From Nitratireductor aestuarii (GTDB taxonomy: Bacteria > Pseudomonadota > Alphaproteobacteria > Rhizobiales > Rhizobiaceae): a stretch of DNA of 64,000 nt. Within the stretch, counting starts at the first letter, position 1, and each line of letters starts with the position of its first letter. The notes beneath the pieces were generated by a model, which saw nothing but the letters and a program-made list of their open reading frames with translations, was not told where the DNA came from and searched no databases. Location: NCBI RefSeq assembly GCF_014641695.1, contig NZ_BMIF01000005.1:230971-294970 (forward strand). The letters are read 5' to 3'. This document shows positions 16,798-26,231 of this stretch, piece after piece. The position numbers were made by a program, and so were the translations under genes.

Positions 16798-18294
16798 CTA
16801 ATTGCCGAGCTTCACGTAGACGGACTTTGTCTGCAGATATGGCTCAAGTGCCTCGCGACCGGATTCCCTGCCATAGCCACTCATCTTATAGCCACCGAAA
16901 GGCATCTGGGCATCCATTGCGCCGTAGTTGTTTATCCAGACATTGCCTGCCCGCAGTGCCCGCGCCATCCGGTGCGCCTTGGCAAGGTCGCGCGTCCAGA
17001 CACCACTACCCAGGCCAAAAATCGTATTGTTCGCACGCTGGACCAGGTCATCGAAATCATCGAAGGGGAAGGCCGAGATCACCGGCCCGAAGATTTCCTC
17101 GCGGGCAATGCGCATGTCATCCTTCACGTCCACAAAGACTGTGGGGCTGACGAAGTAACCCTTGGCGAGATCTCCATCGGTCAGACGCTGAGCGCCGACG
17201 ATCGGTCGCGCACCTTCGTTTCGGCCAAGCTCGAAATAGCCGGTCACGCGCTCAAGCTGTGTCGAAGAAACGATCGGCCCTATCTGCGTATCGGGGTTCA
17301 TGGGCTGGCCCACGCGCAAGGCCCTGGCGAAGTCCGCAACCCTCTCAATGAATTCGTCGTAGATCGCGCGCTCCACATAGAGGCGGGAGCCAGCGCTGCA
17401 GATCTGGCCCGAATTGAAGAACACGCCCATGGCCGCCCCCGCCACGGCGGCTTCGAGATCGGCATCGGCAAAAACGACATCAGGAGACTTCCCGCCAAGT
17501 TCCAGCGTGAGACGCTTCAGATTGCCGGCGGATGCCTGCACGATCCTGCGCCCCGTGGCATCTGAGCCGGTGAAGGCGAGCTTGTCCACGCCATGATGTT
17601 CAGCGAGTGCGGCACCCGCCGTTTCGCCCATACCGGTGACGATATTGACGACGCCAGCCGGTACGCCGGCCTCCATCACCAGCTCACCCAGCTTCAGCAC
17701 TGACAGCGAAGCCTCCTCGGCCGGCTTCAAAACGACAGTACAGCCGGTCGCGATTGCCGGGCAGATCTTCCAGATGGCCGCAGAAAGCGGTGAGTTCCAA
17801 GGTATTATCCCGGCGACAACGCCGATCGGCTCCTTCAGCGTGTAGGTGAAGAAATCGCCCGGCAGCGAATTCTCATTCGTATCACCGTGCATCGCCATGA
17901 TCAGGCTGGCAAAATGCCGGATCAGACTGACGTTGCGCACCCTTCGGCCGCTCGACATGGTAATCGGCGCACCCATGTCCAAAGTCTCGAGGGTGGCAAT
18001 ATCGGAGAAATCCCGGTCCAGGAGGTCGGCCAGCCGCAGCAGCATGGCCTGGCGCTCGAACGGCTTCACCTTGCTCCATGGGCCTTCGAAAGTTCGGCGA
18101 GCAGCAGCTACGGCGAGATCAATATCCCGGGCATCGCCTTCCGCCACCTCGGCCAGAACACTTCCGTCGATCGGCGAAATTGAAGGGAAGGTCTTGCCGG
18201 TGCTTGCCTCCACCCACGCGCCATCGATCAGCAGCTCTTTCGGTTTGCCGTCAAGAAATGGATGTGACGGACGATTGGTCTGTAGGACGTTCAT
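16798..18294 (-). CDS. Aldehyde dehydrogenase family protein (betaine aldehyde dehydrogenase-like)
   Basis: NAD(P)-dependent aldehyde dehydrogenase of 498 residues. Seen: Asn166 in PWNSP, Lys190 in LKPAEE, general base Glu265 in LELGGKSP, and catalytic Cys299 in NSGQICSAG. The C-terminal PFGGYKMSGYGRESG segment is typical. It lies 30 bp from the enolase-family gene and 48 bp from tctA. With the GMC oxidoreductase it could oxidise an imported or derived alcohol to the acid. The specific aldehyde cannot be told from sequence. Confidence 0.93.
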   Translation of the reverse strand: MNVLQTNRPSHPFLDGKPKELLIDGAWVEASTGKTFPSISPIDGSVLAEVAEGDARDIDLAVAAARRTFEGPWSKVKPFERQAMLLRLADLLDRDFSDIATLETLDMGAPITMSSGRRVRNVSLIRHFASLIMAMHGDTNENSLPGDFFTYTLKEPIGVVAGIIPWNSPLSAAIWKICPAIATGCTVVLKPAEEASLSVLKLGELVMEAGVPAGVVNIVTGMGETAGAALAEHHGVDKLAFTGSDATGRRIVQASAGNLKRLTLELGGKSPDVVFADADLEAAVAGAAMGVFFNSGQICSAGSRLYVERAIYDEFIERVADFARALRVGQPMNPDTQIGPIVSSTQLERVTGYFELGRNEGARPIVGAQRLTDGDLAKGYFVSPTVFVDVKDDMRIAREEIFGPVISAFPFDDFDDLVQRANNTIFGLGSGVWTRDLAKAHRMARALRAGNVWINNYGAMDAQMPFGGYKMSGYGRESGREALEPYLQTKSVYVKLGN

Positions 18295-18342
18295 TCAATC
18301 CTCCAAGAATTCGCAAGGTGTCAGAGCGCAGCCGCCTCCGGC

Positions 18343-19842
18343 TCACTCCTGAAATGCCTCTTCCCGCTTGTTTCGAAGGTGCGGCATCATCACCGCCATC
18401 AGTGCAAGCGCGCATATCAGCAGGAGGACGGCAGAGATCGGGCGCGTTACGAAAGTGGTCCAATCCCCTCGCGCTATGAGCATGGCTCGGCGCAGGTTTT
18501 CCTCCAGCAGAGGTCCGATGATGAAACCAAGCAAGAGTGGCGCGGGCTCGCAGTCCAGCTTCAGCAAGACGTAACCTGCGAGGCCGAATACACCCATCAT
18601 CAAGACATCGGTTGGACTGTTCGAGATGCTGTAAACACCGATGCAGCAGATGACGCCGATCGCCGGCATGATGTAGTCATAGGGGATCGTCAGGATCTTC
18701 ACCCATATGCCGATCAGCGGCAAATTGAGGATGACCAGCAGAACGTTGCCGATCCACATTGAGGCTATGACGCCCCAGAACAGGTCGGGGCGCGCAGTCA
18801 TCACGTTGGGGCCGGGCTGGATTCCCTGCAGGATCAGCGCGGCGATCATGAGCGCCATGACCGGGTTCGAAGGAATTCCCAAGGTCAGCATCGGGATGAA
18901 GGAGGTCTGCGCGCCCGCATTGTTGGCGCTCTCAGGCCCGGCAACGCCTTCAATCATTCCCTTGCCGAAATTCTCAGGTGTCGATGAAACCTTCTTCTCC
19001 ACCGTATAGGAGACAAACGAGGCAAGAACTGCGCCACCGCCCGGCAGAATGCCGAGGAGCGAGCCAAGCCCTGTCCCGCGCAGGACCGGCCAGGCCATGC
19101 GCTTGAAGTCCTCCCGCGTTGGCATCAGGCTGCCTACCTTGCTCGTCGTCAGCACGCGCGGCCCCGTTGACTCGAGATTGCGGATGATCTCGCCGAGTCC
19201 GAAAATGCCCATGGAGAGTGCCAGGAAGTCGAACCCATTGGCGAGTTCGCGAAAGCCGAAGGTCAAGCGAAACGCGCCGGTATTCATGTCCTGACCGGCG
19301 AGGCCAAGCAATATGCCGAGCACGACCATGGCAAGCGCCATCAAGAGCGACCCGGAAGCCAGCACGACGGCGACGACGAGGCCAAGAAGCATCAGCGAGA
19401 AATATTCCGCTGCACCGAATTTCAGTGCAATGCTCGCCAGCGGCGGCGCCAGCAGCACGATGAGGATCGTTCCCACCGTGCCCGCAAAGAACGAACCAAG
19501 TGCTGCGGTGGCGAGAGCTGATCCGGCGCGCCCCTGTCTCGCCATCTGGTGACCGTCCAGCGCGGTAACCACCGAAGAAGATTCACCCGGCAGGTTCAGC
19601 AGGATCGCGGTCGTGGATCCACCATATTGCGAACCGTAAAAGATGCCGGCGAGCATGATGAGTGCTGACGCGGGAGGCAGGCCGAACGTAACCGGCAGCA
19701 ACATCGAGATGGTCGCCATCGGCCCGAGCCCCGGAAGGACGCCGATCAGCGTGCCCAGAAGTACGCCGATGAAACAGTATAGCAGGTTCTGGCCCTGAAG
19801 CGCCACGGAGAACCCGAGTGCAAGATGCTCGAACAGTTCCAT
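18343..19842 (-). CDS. tctA: Tripartite tricarboxylate transporter permease TctA
   Basis: Large membrane subunit of 499 residues of a TTT importer. Seen: the family hallmark GVLPGLGPM near the N-terminus and its repeat LLGILPGGGAVLASF in the second half, plus about twelve helices. Start: an open frame reaches 19941, but ATG at 19842 (MELFEHLALGFSVAL) gives the canonical N-terminus. It follows tctB with 7 bp between them. TTT systems import carboxylates; citrate is only the founding example. The binding protein TctC sets specificity. Confidence 0.93.
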   Translation of the reverse strand: MELFEHLALGFSVALQGQNLLYCFIGVLLGTLIGVLPGLGPMATISMLLPVTFGLPPASALIMLAGIFYGSQYGGSTTAILLNLPGESSSVVTALDGHQMARQGRAGSALATAALGSFFAGTVGTILIVLLAPPLASIALKFGAAEYFSLMLLGLVVAVVLASGSLLMALAMVVLGILLGLAGQDMNTGAFRLTFGFRELANGFDFLALSMGIFGLGEIIRNLESTGPRVLTTSKVGSLMPTREDFKRMAWPVLRGTGLGSLLGILPGGGAVLASFVSYTVEKKVSSTPENFGKGMIEGVAGPESANNAGAQTSFIPMLTLGIPSNPVMALMIAALILQGIQPGPNVMTARPDLFWGVIASMWIGNVLLVILNLPLIGIWVKILTIPYDYIMPAIGVICCIGVYSISNSPTDVLMMGVFGLAGYVLLKLDCEPAPLLLGFIIGPLLEENLRRAMLIARGDWTTFVTRPISAVLLLICALALMAVMMPHLRNKREEAFQE

Positions 19843-19849
19843 CTTCACG

Positions 19850-20311
19850 TCACCAGATAAGAGGCCCGAACGCTGGCCAGGGCATGCTGAGCCCGACCAC
19901 GAACAGGGCCCATGAGCCAAGCGAAAGGACAAGCGCGGCAATCACCGCTGTCAGCAGCTTGAACTCCCGTCCAGCGAGGGAAAACAGCAGGGAACTGACG
20001 GCCACCGCAGGAACGATCCCCAGCGGACGTACCGCGTAGGCAAAGAAGCCGACGCCGAGCCCGACAAAGATCAAGGCGCGGATGTTGGGCGCACTCGGCA
20101 GGTCACCGTCATGAAAGAAGCCGATAGCCAGAACGCTCAAGCCCAACGCGCCCAGCACAACTGACAACATGAGAGGGAAATATCCCGGCCCCATTCTTCC
20201 TGCGGTGCCAAGGTTCAGCGACAACGAACCCGTGAAAAACAGGAGGGCCAACGCTACGAAGATACAACCGACAATAACAAACTTCGGCGCACGGATCATA
20301 TGTACATTCAC
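19850..20311 (-). CDS. tctB: Tripartite tricarboxylate transporter small subunit TctB
   Basis: Small membrane subunit of 153 residues. Seen: four hydrophobic segments and the family pattern LGTAGRMGPGYFPLMLSVVL after helix one. The gap to tctC is 77 bp, the largest inside this transporter operon, and contains the inverted G/C-rich segment GGGGCCCC around 20363-20381, which may help keep the binding-protein message level high. Works with TctA and TctC. Confidence 0.88.
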   Translation of the reverse strand: MNVHMIRAPKFVIVGCIFVALALLFFTGSLSLNLGTAGRMGPGYFPLMLSVVLGALGLSVLAIGFFHDGDLPSAPNIRALIFVGLGVGFFAYAVRPLGIVPAVAVSSLLFSLAGREFKLLTAVIAALVLSLGSWALFVVGLSMPWPAFGPLIW

Positions 20312-20388
20312 CCGCAGATACCCTTGCGATCCCGATGGAATTATTCAGGAGAGTGAGAAGTGGGGGCCCACAGTGGGGCCCCTCGAGG

Positions 20389-21348
20389 TTACTGCACCTT
20401 TTCGAGCTTTGCCTCGTTGATGACATTCGCCCAGGTATTGACCTGGTCAGCGAACCACTTCGCGAATTCTTCCGAACTAGAGATCATGGGCGTCGAGCCG
20501 CCTGCCTGCATTTTCTCTACCGCCACGGGATCGCGCTGAACGTCGGCGATGGCTGAAGCCAACTTGTCAACGATCTCCTTTGGCGTTCCGGCAGGCGCCA
20601 TGATGGCGTACCAGGCACCTTTGTTGATGTTGGGGTAACCCGCCTCAGCCGTCGTCGGAATATCCGGATACTTCTCCAGGCGTTCCGGCGTGGTGACCGC
20701 GAGCGCCTTCAGCTGGCCGGTCTCGATAAAGGGTGCGGCACTGTCGATCGAGTCCACCGTCACCTCGATCTGCCCACCGATAACGTCAGTTCGTGCCGGA
20801 GCCATGCCCGGGTAAGGCACGAACTGGATATCCGCACCGGATTCCAGCTTGAAGAGCTCCATGACCATATGGTTCGGGAAACCAATGCCATTGCCGTAAT
20901 TCAACGTGCCCGGATTGGCTTTCGAAAGATCCGCGAGCTCCTGCAACGTGTTGGCTTCAACACTTGGATGCGCGACGAAGATCAACGGCGTTGTTCCCCA
21001 TCCAGCCACCGGAATGAAATCTTTCAGGGAGTCAAAGCCGGGATCGGCATAGAGCGTATGATTGATCGCGATTGCCGCACCGGCAACATTTATGGTGTAG
21101 CCGTCTGGCGCCGCTTTCGCCAGGTTTTGAGAGGCAATGTTGCTCCCCGCGCCGGGCTGGTTCTCGACCAGCACCTGCTGGCCAAGCTTCTCGGTCAGCC
21201 TTTCGGCCAGAATGCGCGCCTGGATGTCCGCGCCGCCGCCGGCGCTGGCTCCGACAGTGATCGTGATTGGCCGCTCTGGATATTCCGCACTGGCTACAGT
21301 AATCCCCGCAAGTAAGATCGCTGCTGCAGTCAAAATCATCTTTCTCAT
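20389..21348 (-). CDS. tctC: Tripartite tricarboxylate transporter substrate-binding protein TctC
   Basis: Periplasmic binding protein of 319 residues. Seen: a signal peptide (MRKMILTAAAILLAGITVASA), the mature start EYPERPITITVGASAGGG, GAGSNIASQ, and the C-terminal region with KWFADQVNTW. Start: the frame opens at 21390, but ATG at 21348 gives a clean leader with GGAGGAG upstream. It is the first gene of the tct-aldehyde dehydrogenase-enolase run, divergent from the second enolase-family gene across 214 bp that contain two similar dyads. Confidence 0.92.
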   Translation of the reverse strand: MRKMILTAAAILLAGITVASAEYPERPITITVGASAGGGADIQARILAERLTEKLGQQVLVENQPGAGSNIASQNLAKAAPDGYTINVAGAAIAINHTLYADPGFDSLKDFIPVAGWGTTPLIFVAHPSVEANTLQELADLSKANPGTLNYGNGIGFPNHMVMELFKLESGADIQFVPYPGMAPARTDVIGGQIEVTVDSIDSAAPFIETGQLKALAVTTPERLEKYPDIPTTAEAGYPNINKGAWYAIMAPAGTPKEIVDKLASAIADVQRDPVAVEKMQAGGSTPMISSSEEFAKWFADQVNTWANVINEAKLEKVQ

Positions 21349-21395
21349 GCAGTCTCCTCCCAAGAAAATGCTCCATCCTCTAAAGAGCATTTCGT

Positions 21396-21459
21396 CTGCT
21401 ACGCAGTATCGCTAGTGTGCAGGTGGGCCGTTCCGCGTCAATCTGGCTTGCTACGTAGA
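21396..21459. promoter_or_regulatory. Paired CTACGYAG dyads in the tctC/enolase divergent region
   Basis: Two related inverted repeats: CTGCTACGCAG at 21396-21406 and TTGCTACGTAG at 21448-21458. Their cores CTACGCAG and CTACGTAG are 52 bp apart, about five helical turns. The 214-bp gap separates tctC (leftward) from an enolase-superfamily gene (rightward), so one regulator could control both. The size and symmetry suit a GntR- or LacI-type regulator, but no regulator gene is adjacent. Function is inferred. Confidence 0.4.
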
Positions 21460-21562
21460 ATTGGATCATTCCGTCTATCGAAACTTCCGCATCGGGCGGG
21501 TCGGAATTTCGCACTGTCTCTCGCATGATGCGGAAGGACAACGGGGAGGAAGCGGGTAGAAA

Positions 21563-22744
21563 ATGCGCATAGTGAAACTTGAAAGCCTGATGGCAGATGC
21601 TGGCTGGCGGACTGCCTGCTACCTCAAGGTTGTCACGGATGAGGGTATCGTCGGCTGGTCGGAGTATGGCGAGCATTTTGGCACGGCTGGCGTTACCGGG
21701 GTGATCCACGCGCTCGGCGAGCTTGTCATCGGCATGGATCCGCTGCAGATCGAGCGCATTGCGGCCCTGCTCAGGGGACGGACGATCCAGGCGCAGGGCG
21801 GCATCAACCAGAACGCCATCGCCGCTATCCTCAACGCCCTGCTCGACATCAAGGGAAAGGCGCTCGGCGTACCCGTTCACGCACTGCTGGGCGGATCGCT
21901 GCGTGACCGCGTGCCGTTCTACTGGTCGCATTTTGGAACCTACCGCGTGCGCAATCACGCGCAACTTGGCGTGCCACCGCTCAAAGGCTACGAAGCCTGG
22001 GCCGCTCTCGGTGAAGAAGCCCGCGCACGCGGCGTCAAAGCCGTCAAGACTGGCCTGATTGCGGAAGATGGCAACGGCGGTTTTGCCAATTTCGGCCCCG
22101 GTTTTGCCTATACCCCCGGCTACCCCGAGCTAAATCTTGATCGTACGGTGCTCACCACCCTGCGAAAACAGCTTGCAGCAATCCGCGAAGGCTTGGGCGA
22201 CGACGTTGCACTGATGCTCGACGTCAACTTCCACTTCAAGACCGAAGGATACGTGCAGCTGGCGCGGGCGGTGGAGCCGTTCGGGCTGGATTGGCTGGAA
22301 CTCGATACCTATGACTGCCAGGCGCTTTCCCACATCCGACAGATGGCCCCCTGCCCCATCGCGTCGCTGGAGGCGCTTTACGGGCGGAACGGCATCCGTC
22401 CCTTCCTCGAAAAAGGAACCGTGGACATCGCTATCATAGACCTCGCCTGGAACGGCTACCTTGAGGCTTTCAAGATGGCTGCACTCGCCGAGACCCATCA
22501 GGTGAACGTTTCAACCCACAATTTCTGCGGGGGTCTCCTGAGCGACGTGATCAGCGTCCATTTCGCAGCTGCCATTCCGAACATCAGGCTCGTTGAATTC
22601 GACGTCGAGGACGTGCCTTGGAAGTCGGAGTTCCTGACGGCGCCGCTGATCGTGGAGGGCGGCGAAATCGTCGTGCCGCAAGGCCCTGGTTGGGGCGTTG
22701 ACGTGGACGAGGCGTTCGTGCGGTCACATCCGCCACGCTCCTAG
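21563..22744 (+). CDS. Mandelate racemase / muconate lactonizing enzyme family protein (second copy)
   Basis: Enolase-superfamily enzyme of 393 residues, only distantly like the one at 15679. Seen: metal ligands Asp220 (LDVN), Glu246 (WLELD) and Glu270 (ASLEAL), a Lys162 on the second strand (AVKTG), Asp293 in IIDLAW and His319 in VSTHNF. The His-Asp dyad is thus complete here, unlike in the first copy. It has an insertion after residue 165 with FANFGPGFAYTPGYPEL that could shape the active site. It is divergent from tctC and shares its regulatory gap. Likely an acid-sugar or hydroxy-acid dehydratase; the substrate is unknown. Confidence 0.88.
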   Translation: MRIVKLESLMADAGWRTACYLKVVTDEGIVGWSEYGEHFGTAGVTGVIHALGELVIGMDPLQIERIAALLRGRTIQAQGGINQNAIAAILNALLDIKGKALGVPVHALLGGSLRDRVPFYWSHFGTYRVRNHAQLGVPPLKGYEAWAALGEEARARGVKAVKTGLIAEDGNGGFANFGPGFAYTPGYPELNLDRTVLTTLRKQLAAIREGLGDDVALMLDVNFHFKTEGYVQLARAVEPFGLDWLELDTYDCQALSHIRQMAPCPIASLEALYGRNGIRPFLEKGTVDIAIIDLAWNGYLEAFKMAALAETHQVNVSTHNFCGGLLSDVISVHFAAAIPNIRLVEFDVEDVPWKSEFLTAPLIVEGGEIVVPQGPGWGVDVDEAFVRSHPPRS

Positions 22745-22745
22745 A

Positions 22746-22842
22746 GCAATTCCAGGAAAAGCGGGAACCGGTTTCCCTCCGGAATTGCGCTAAAACAACG
22801 GCTTGGATCATCTCAGCGTTTCTGGGAAACACTGAAATGATC
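22746..22842. repeat. Composite intergenic palindromic element (REP-like)
   Basis: Two nested inverted repeats in the gap after the enolase-family gene. The first pairs GCAATTCC (22746-22753) with GGAATTGC (22781-22788) around a GGAAA/TTTCC inner stem. The second pairs GATCAT (22806-22811) with ATGATC (22837-22842), with TCAG/CTGA and GTTTC/GAAAC inner stems. The first half looks like the short palindromes scattered between genes in many rhizobial genomes. It could also act as a bidirectional terminator between convergent genes. Confidence 0.7.
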
Positions 22843-22870
22843 TGGGATCCAGCCCTTCATTGGCGCCAGG

Positions 22871-23296
22871 CTATCGCACCACGTGGACAGAGATCTTGGC
22901 GTGGCGGGCAACACGCGCCGCGTTCGGGCCGAGCAAATAGTCCTCCGGTCCGGGCGTTGAGGCGGACATCACGATCAGATCCGCCTTGCACACTTCGGCG
23001 TAATGCAGGATCTGCCGGTAGATAGAACCATGCCCGACGATGTGCCGGTGCTTGATCTCCTTCGGAATGTGCTTTTTCGTGAATTCGTGGAGCGCGGCGT
23101 TTGCGCGCTCCATCGTCTGCTTCTCGTGTTCCTTCGGGAAAAACCCGCCTACCATAGAGAGTCCGAAGTCGGGGACGACAGTGAGCACATGGAGGTTCGC
23201 ACCGGTCATGCGCGCCAGATCGGTGGCCGTGGAAATCGCCTTCGTTTCGGCCTCCATCTTGCCGAGATCGATGGTCACCAGGATGTTCTTGTACAT
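22871..23296 (-). CDS. Universal stress protein (UspA family)
   Basis: Protein of 141 residues with the ATP-binding Usp fold. Seen: N-terminal MYKNILVTIDLG, central DLIVMSAS, and the C-terminal nucleotide loop LLGPNAARVARHA followed by SVHVVR. It is the last gene of the leftward run after the fused TRAP permease, 100 bp downstream. Usp proteins are known partners of TRAP transporters; TeaD, next to an ectoine TRAP system, is the example. A regulatory role for uptake is therefore plausible. The sequence GCTCCTTCGGAGC at the start codon forms a short hairpin around the ribosome site. Confidence 0.9.
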   Translation of the reverse strand: MYKNILVTIDLGKMEAETKAISTATDLARMTGANLHVLTVVPDFGLSMVGGFFPKEHEKQTMERANAALHEFTKKHIPKEIKHRHIVGHGSIYRQILHYAEVCKADLIVMSASTPGPEDYLLGPNAARVARHAKISVHVVR

Positions 23297-23396
23297 CGCA
23301 TCGCTCCTTCGGAGCAGTTCAGACGTTCAGCGATAGCTGAGCTGCTCCAATAAGTTGTCTTTCCATGACTCCCGAGCAGAGCCGGCTCCCACCGAT

Positions 23397-26063
23397 CTAG
23401 GCGGCCTGTGGATTGCCGGCGAGGGTCCCTCCCCGCCGTCTCTGCGACCAGAACACGAGACCGAACAGCAGCAGCGCCGGTATGTAGAAAATCTCGCGCG
23501 GCATTCTTTCGGCCGTGACTTCAACGGCAGCGATTCTCACCGGAACGTCCGCGTAGAAGTCGAGACCTGAAAGCGCGCGACTGGCGCGACTGTTCATGTC
23601 CATCGGCTCTTCGAGTGCCACCGCATCGCCGTCGATCTGCACTATCAGCCCGGTCGCCTTCTCCAGCCGGACGTCTCCGGGTTCACCCGCCGGGCCGAGA
23701 TTGAAGGCCATCGTCCGTTCGCGCATCTGGTCGGGATTGTCGAAGGAAGGGCCGACAATCCGCAGGCGGATTTCTGCATCGTCCGGTTCCCTCTCGATTG
23801 CCTCATGAATGCTGCTCGGTTCGACATTATTGAATGGCGGCTGCACCAGATCCAGGAAGAAGCCCGGGCGCAACAGGAGGAAGGTGACGAGCAGCAGCGC
23901 AGCCGTTTCCCAGATCCTGTTGCGGGCCATGAAGAAGCCCTGCGTTGCCGCGGCAAAGATCAGCATCGCGGCTGTCGCCAGCAGGAAGATCCAGATACCG
24001 CCAAGCCAGCCTACGTTGATCAGCAACAGATCCGTGTTGAACACGAAAATGAACGGCAGCAGGATGGTTCGCAGGGAGTAGAAGAACGCCACGAAGCCCG
24101 TCTTGATCGGATCTCCCCCGGAGACGGCAGCAGCCGCAAAGGAGGCGAGACCCACAGGCGGCGTAACGTCAGCCATGATGCCGAAGTAAAACACGAACAT
24201 GTGGGCGGCGATCAGGGGGATGAGGACACCGTTGGCCGCTCCCACCTCGACGATGACGGGCGCCATCAGCGATGACACCACGATGTAGTTCGCCGTGGTC
24301 GGCAGGCCCATTCCCAGCACGAGGCTGATGACGGCGGTGAACACCAGGATCAGGAAGATGTTGCCGCCCGACAGGAACTCTACGAACTCCGCCATCACCT
24401 GGCCGATACCGGTAAGCGTGACGGTGCCGACGATGATACCGGCCGCAGCGGTCGCACAGGCGATGCCGATCATGTTGCGGGCGCCGGAAATCAGGCCCTC
24501 CACCAGATCATCGAAGCCTTCGCGGAACAATGCCAGCTGATTGGATGACTGCACCTTGCGGAACATTGCCTTCAGCGGCTTCTGGGTGATGACGACCACG
24601 ATCAGCAGCAGCACCGCGTAGAATGCGGAGAGGCCGGGTGAGCGGCGTTCCACCATCAGGAACCAGACGAGCACGAAGAGCGGCAGCAGGTAATGCAGGC
24701 CGGTCTTGATGACGTCCTTGAGGAGAGGAAGCTCCACCACCGGGGCATTCGGATCGTCCAAATCCAGATCAGGCACCTGAGCGGCATACCAGATCAGCCC
24801 CACATAAACGGCCAGCAGCAGCAGGATGAGGAGCGTTCCGGAAACTTCCGGAAACAGCATGCGCACGAAAGTGACGATGTAATAAATCACACCTGCCAGG
24901 ATTACGGTGGATGCTGCGAAGATACCAAAGCGCAGAAGCGATCGCAGCCCGGTCGTGCGCACGCGCTTGGGCAACACCGGCATATCACCGCGAACAGCCT
25001 CAAGGTGCACCAGGTAGAGTAGGGCTATGTAGGAGATGACGGCAGGCAGAAAGGCGTGCTTGATCACCTCAATGTATGGAATACCGATGTATTCCACCAT
25101 GAGGAAGGCTGCGGCGCCCATCACCGGCGGCATGATCTGCCCATTGACGGAGCTTGCGACCTCCACGGAGCCAGCCTTTTCAGCCGTGAACCCTACCCGC
25201 TTCATCAATGGAATGGTGAAGGTGCCGGTCGTCACGACGTTGGCGATGGAAGACCCCGAGATCATGCCGGTCATCATTGACGACAGAACGGCTGCCTTGG
25301 CTGGTCCACCGCGCATATGACCAAGTAGCGCAAAGGCGAGCTTGATGAAGAAATTGCCCGCACCCGCCCGGTCCAGCATCGAGCCAAACAGCACGAAGAG
25401 GAACACGAAGGCGGCTGAAACGCCGAGCGGCACGCCGAACACGCCACCCGTCGACAGCCACATCTGGTCCATCGCTCGCCCGAAGGAAGCGCCTCCCCAG
25501 CGGATGATGTCAGGCAGCCAGGGTGATGACCCAAAGAAGACGTAACCGAGGAAGATGATGGCGACGACCGCAAGTGGCGGGCCGAGCGCCCGGCGCGTTG
25601 CCTCGAGCAGGAAGACGATACCCAAGCCGGCAACGACGAGATCCTGCGTGATCGGGAGACCGGGACGTCGGGCGAGGTCGCGATAGAAAATGCTGATGTA
25701 GAGTGCGGTGCCAGCGGCCAGCAGGGCAAAGATCCAGTCATGGATCGGCACACGGTCGCGTGGGCTACTCGAGAACGCCGGATAGGCCATGAACGCCAGG
25801 AACACGCCGAACGCCAGATGGATGGAGCGCGTCTGGGTGTCGTTCAGCACCAGTGGCAATCTGGTCAAGCTGCTGAGCGTGAAGGGCAAGGGGGAAGCGA
25901 TGTAGAGCTGAAACAAGGACCAGCAGAGCGCAATGCCCGAGATGATCCATGCCGCGTACCCGAGAGGCTTTCTTGCCCCGGTGTCGGTTGCTGCCACAAG
26001 ATCCTGAAGCTCGGCGTCACTCAGTGGCGCCCCGGCGCCCGATTTGCCGTTCTCTACTGCCAT
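23397..26063 (-). CDS. TRAP transporter fused permease (4TM/12TM, TAXI type)
   Basis: Inner-membrane protein of 888 residues with both TRAP membrane subunits fused. Seen: N-terminal helices of the small subunit (about 30-170), then the large DctM-like part with GSMLDRAGAGNFF, the conserved SGSSIANVVTTG and, in the second half, GMGLPTTANYIV. A C-terminal soluble region with several helices from about 690 onward matches the DUF3394 tail found in this subfamily. Start: the frame opens at 26135, but ATG at 26063 follows a GGAGGGGA ribosome site. It follows the TAXI binding-protein gene by 168 bp. Uses an ion gradient to import organic acids. Confidence 0.92.
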   Translation of the reverse strand: MAVENGKSGAGAPLSDAELQDLVAATDTGARKPLGYAAWIISGIALCWSLFQLYIASPLPFTLSSLTRLPLVLNDTQTRSIHLAFGVFLAFMAYPAFSSSPRDRVPIHDWIFALLAAGTALYISIFYRDLARRPGLPITQDLVVAGLGIVFLLEATRRALGPPLAVVAIIFLGYVFFGSSPWLPDIIRWGGASFGRAMDQMWLSTGGVFGVPLGVSAAFVFLFVLFGSMLDRAGAGNFFIKLAFALLGHMRGGPAKAAVLSSMMTGMISGSSIANVVTTGTFTIPLMKRVGFTAEKAGSVEVASSVNGQIMPPVMGAAAFLMVEYIGIPYIEVIKHAFLPAVISYIALLYLVHLEAVRGDMPVLPKRVRTTGLRSLLRFGIFAASTVILAGVIYYIVTFVRMLFPEVSGTLLILLLLAVYVGLIWYAAQVPDLDLDDPNAPVVELPLLKDVIKTGLHYLLPLFVLVWFLMVERRSPGLSAFYAVLLLIVVVITQKPLKAMFRKVQSSNQLALFREGFDDLVEGLISGARNMIGIACATAAAGIIVGTVTLTGIGQVMAEFVEFLSGGNIFLILVFTAVISLVLGMGLPTTANYIVVSSLMAPVIVEVGAANGVLIPLIAAHMFVFYFGIMADVTPPVGLASFAAAAVSGGDPIKTGFVAFFYSLRTILLPFIFVFNTDLLLINVGWLGGIWIFLLATAAMLIFAAATQGFFMARNRIWETAALLLVTFLLLRPGFFLDLVQPPFNNVEPSSIHEAIEREPDDAEIRLRIVGPSFDNPDQMRERTMAFNLGPAGEPGDVRLEKATGLIVQIDGDAVALEEPMDMNSRASRALSGLDFYADVPVRIAAVEVTAERMPREIFYIPALLLFGLVFWSQRRRGGTLAGNPQAA

Positions 26064-26101
26064 GCCGGTTCCCCTCCGGTTTCTTGTACACTGCAGAAGA
26101 T

Positions 26102-26162
26102 GAATGGGCACTTCCGATGGGAAATGCCCATTCAATTGGTCATGCGGCGCGGTTTTCCGCGC
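26102..26162. repeat. Two hairpins between the TAXI and TRAP permease genes
   Basis: Stem-loop 1: GAATGGGCA (26102-26110) pairs with TGCCCATTC (26125-26133), with an inner TTCC/GGAA extension. Stem-loop 2: GCGCGG (26147-26152) pairs with CCGCGC (26157-26162) around TTTT. They lie downstream of the binding-protein gene and upstream of the permease gene. Such placement commonly protects the upstream mRNA end and keeps binding protein in excess over permease. That role is inference. Confidence 0.5.
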
Positions 26163-26231
26163 AGCGAAGTTCAGGCAGAAGCACTGTGTTGTTCTTCAAC
26201 AATGGTTCTCCTCCTGTACCAGGGGGGCAGC

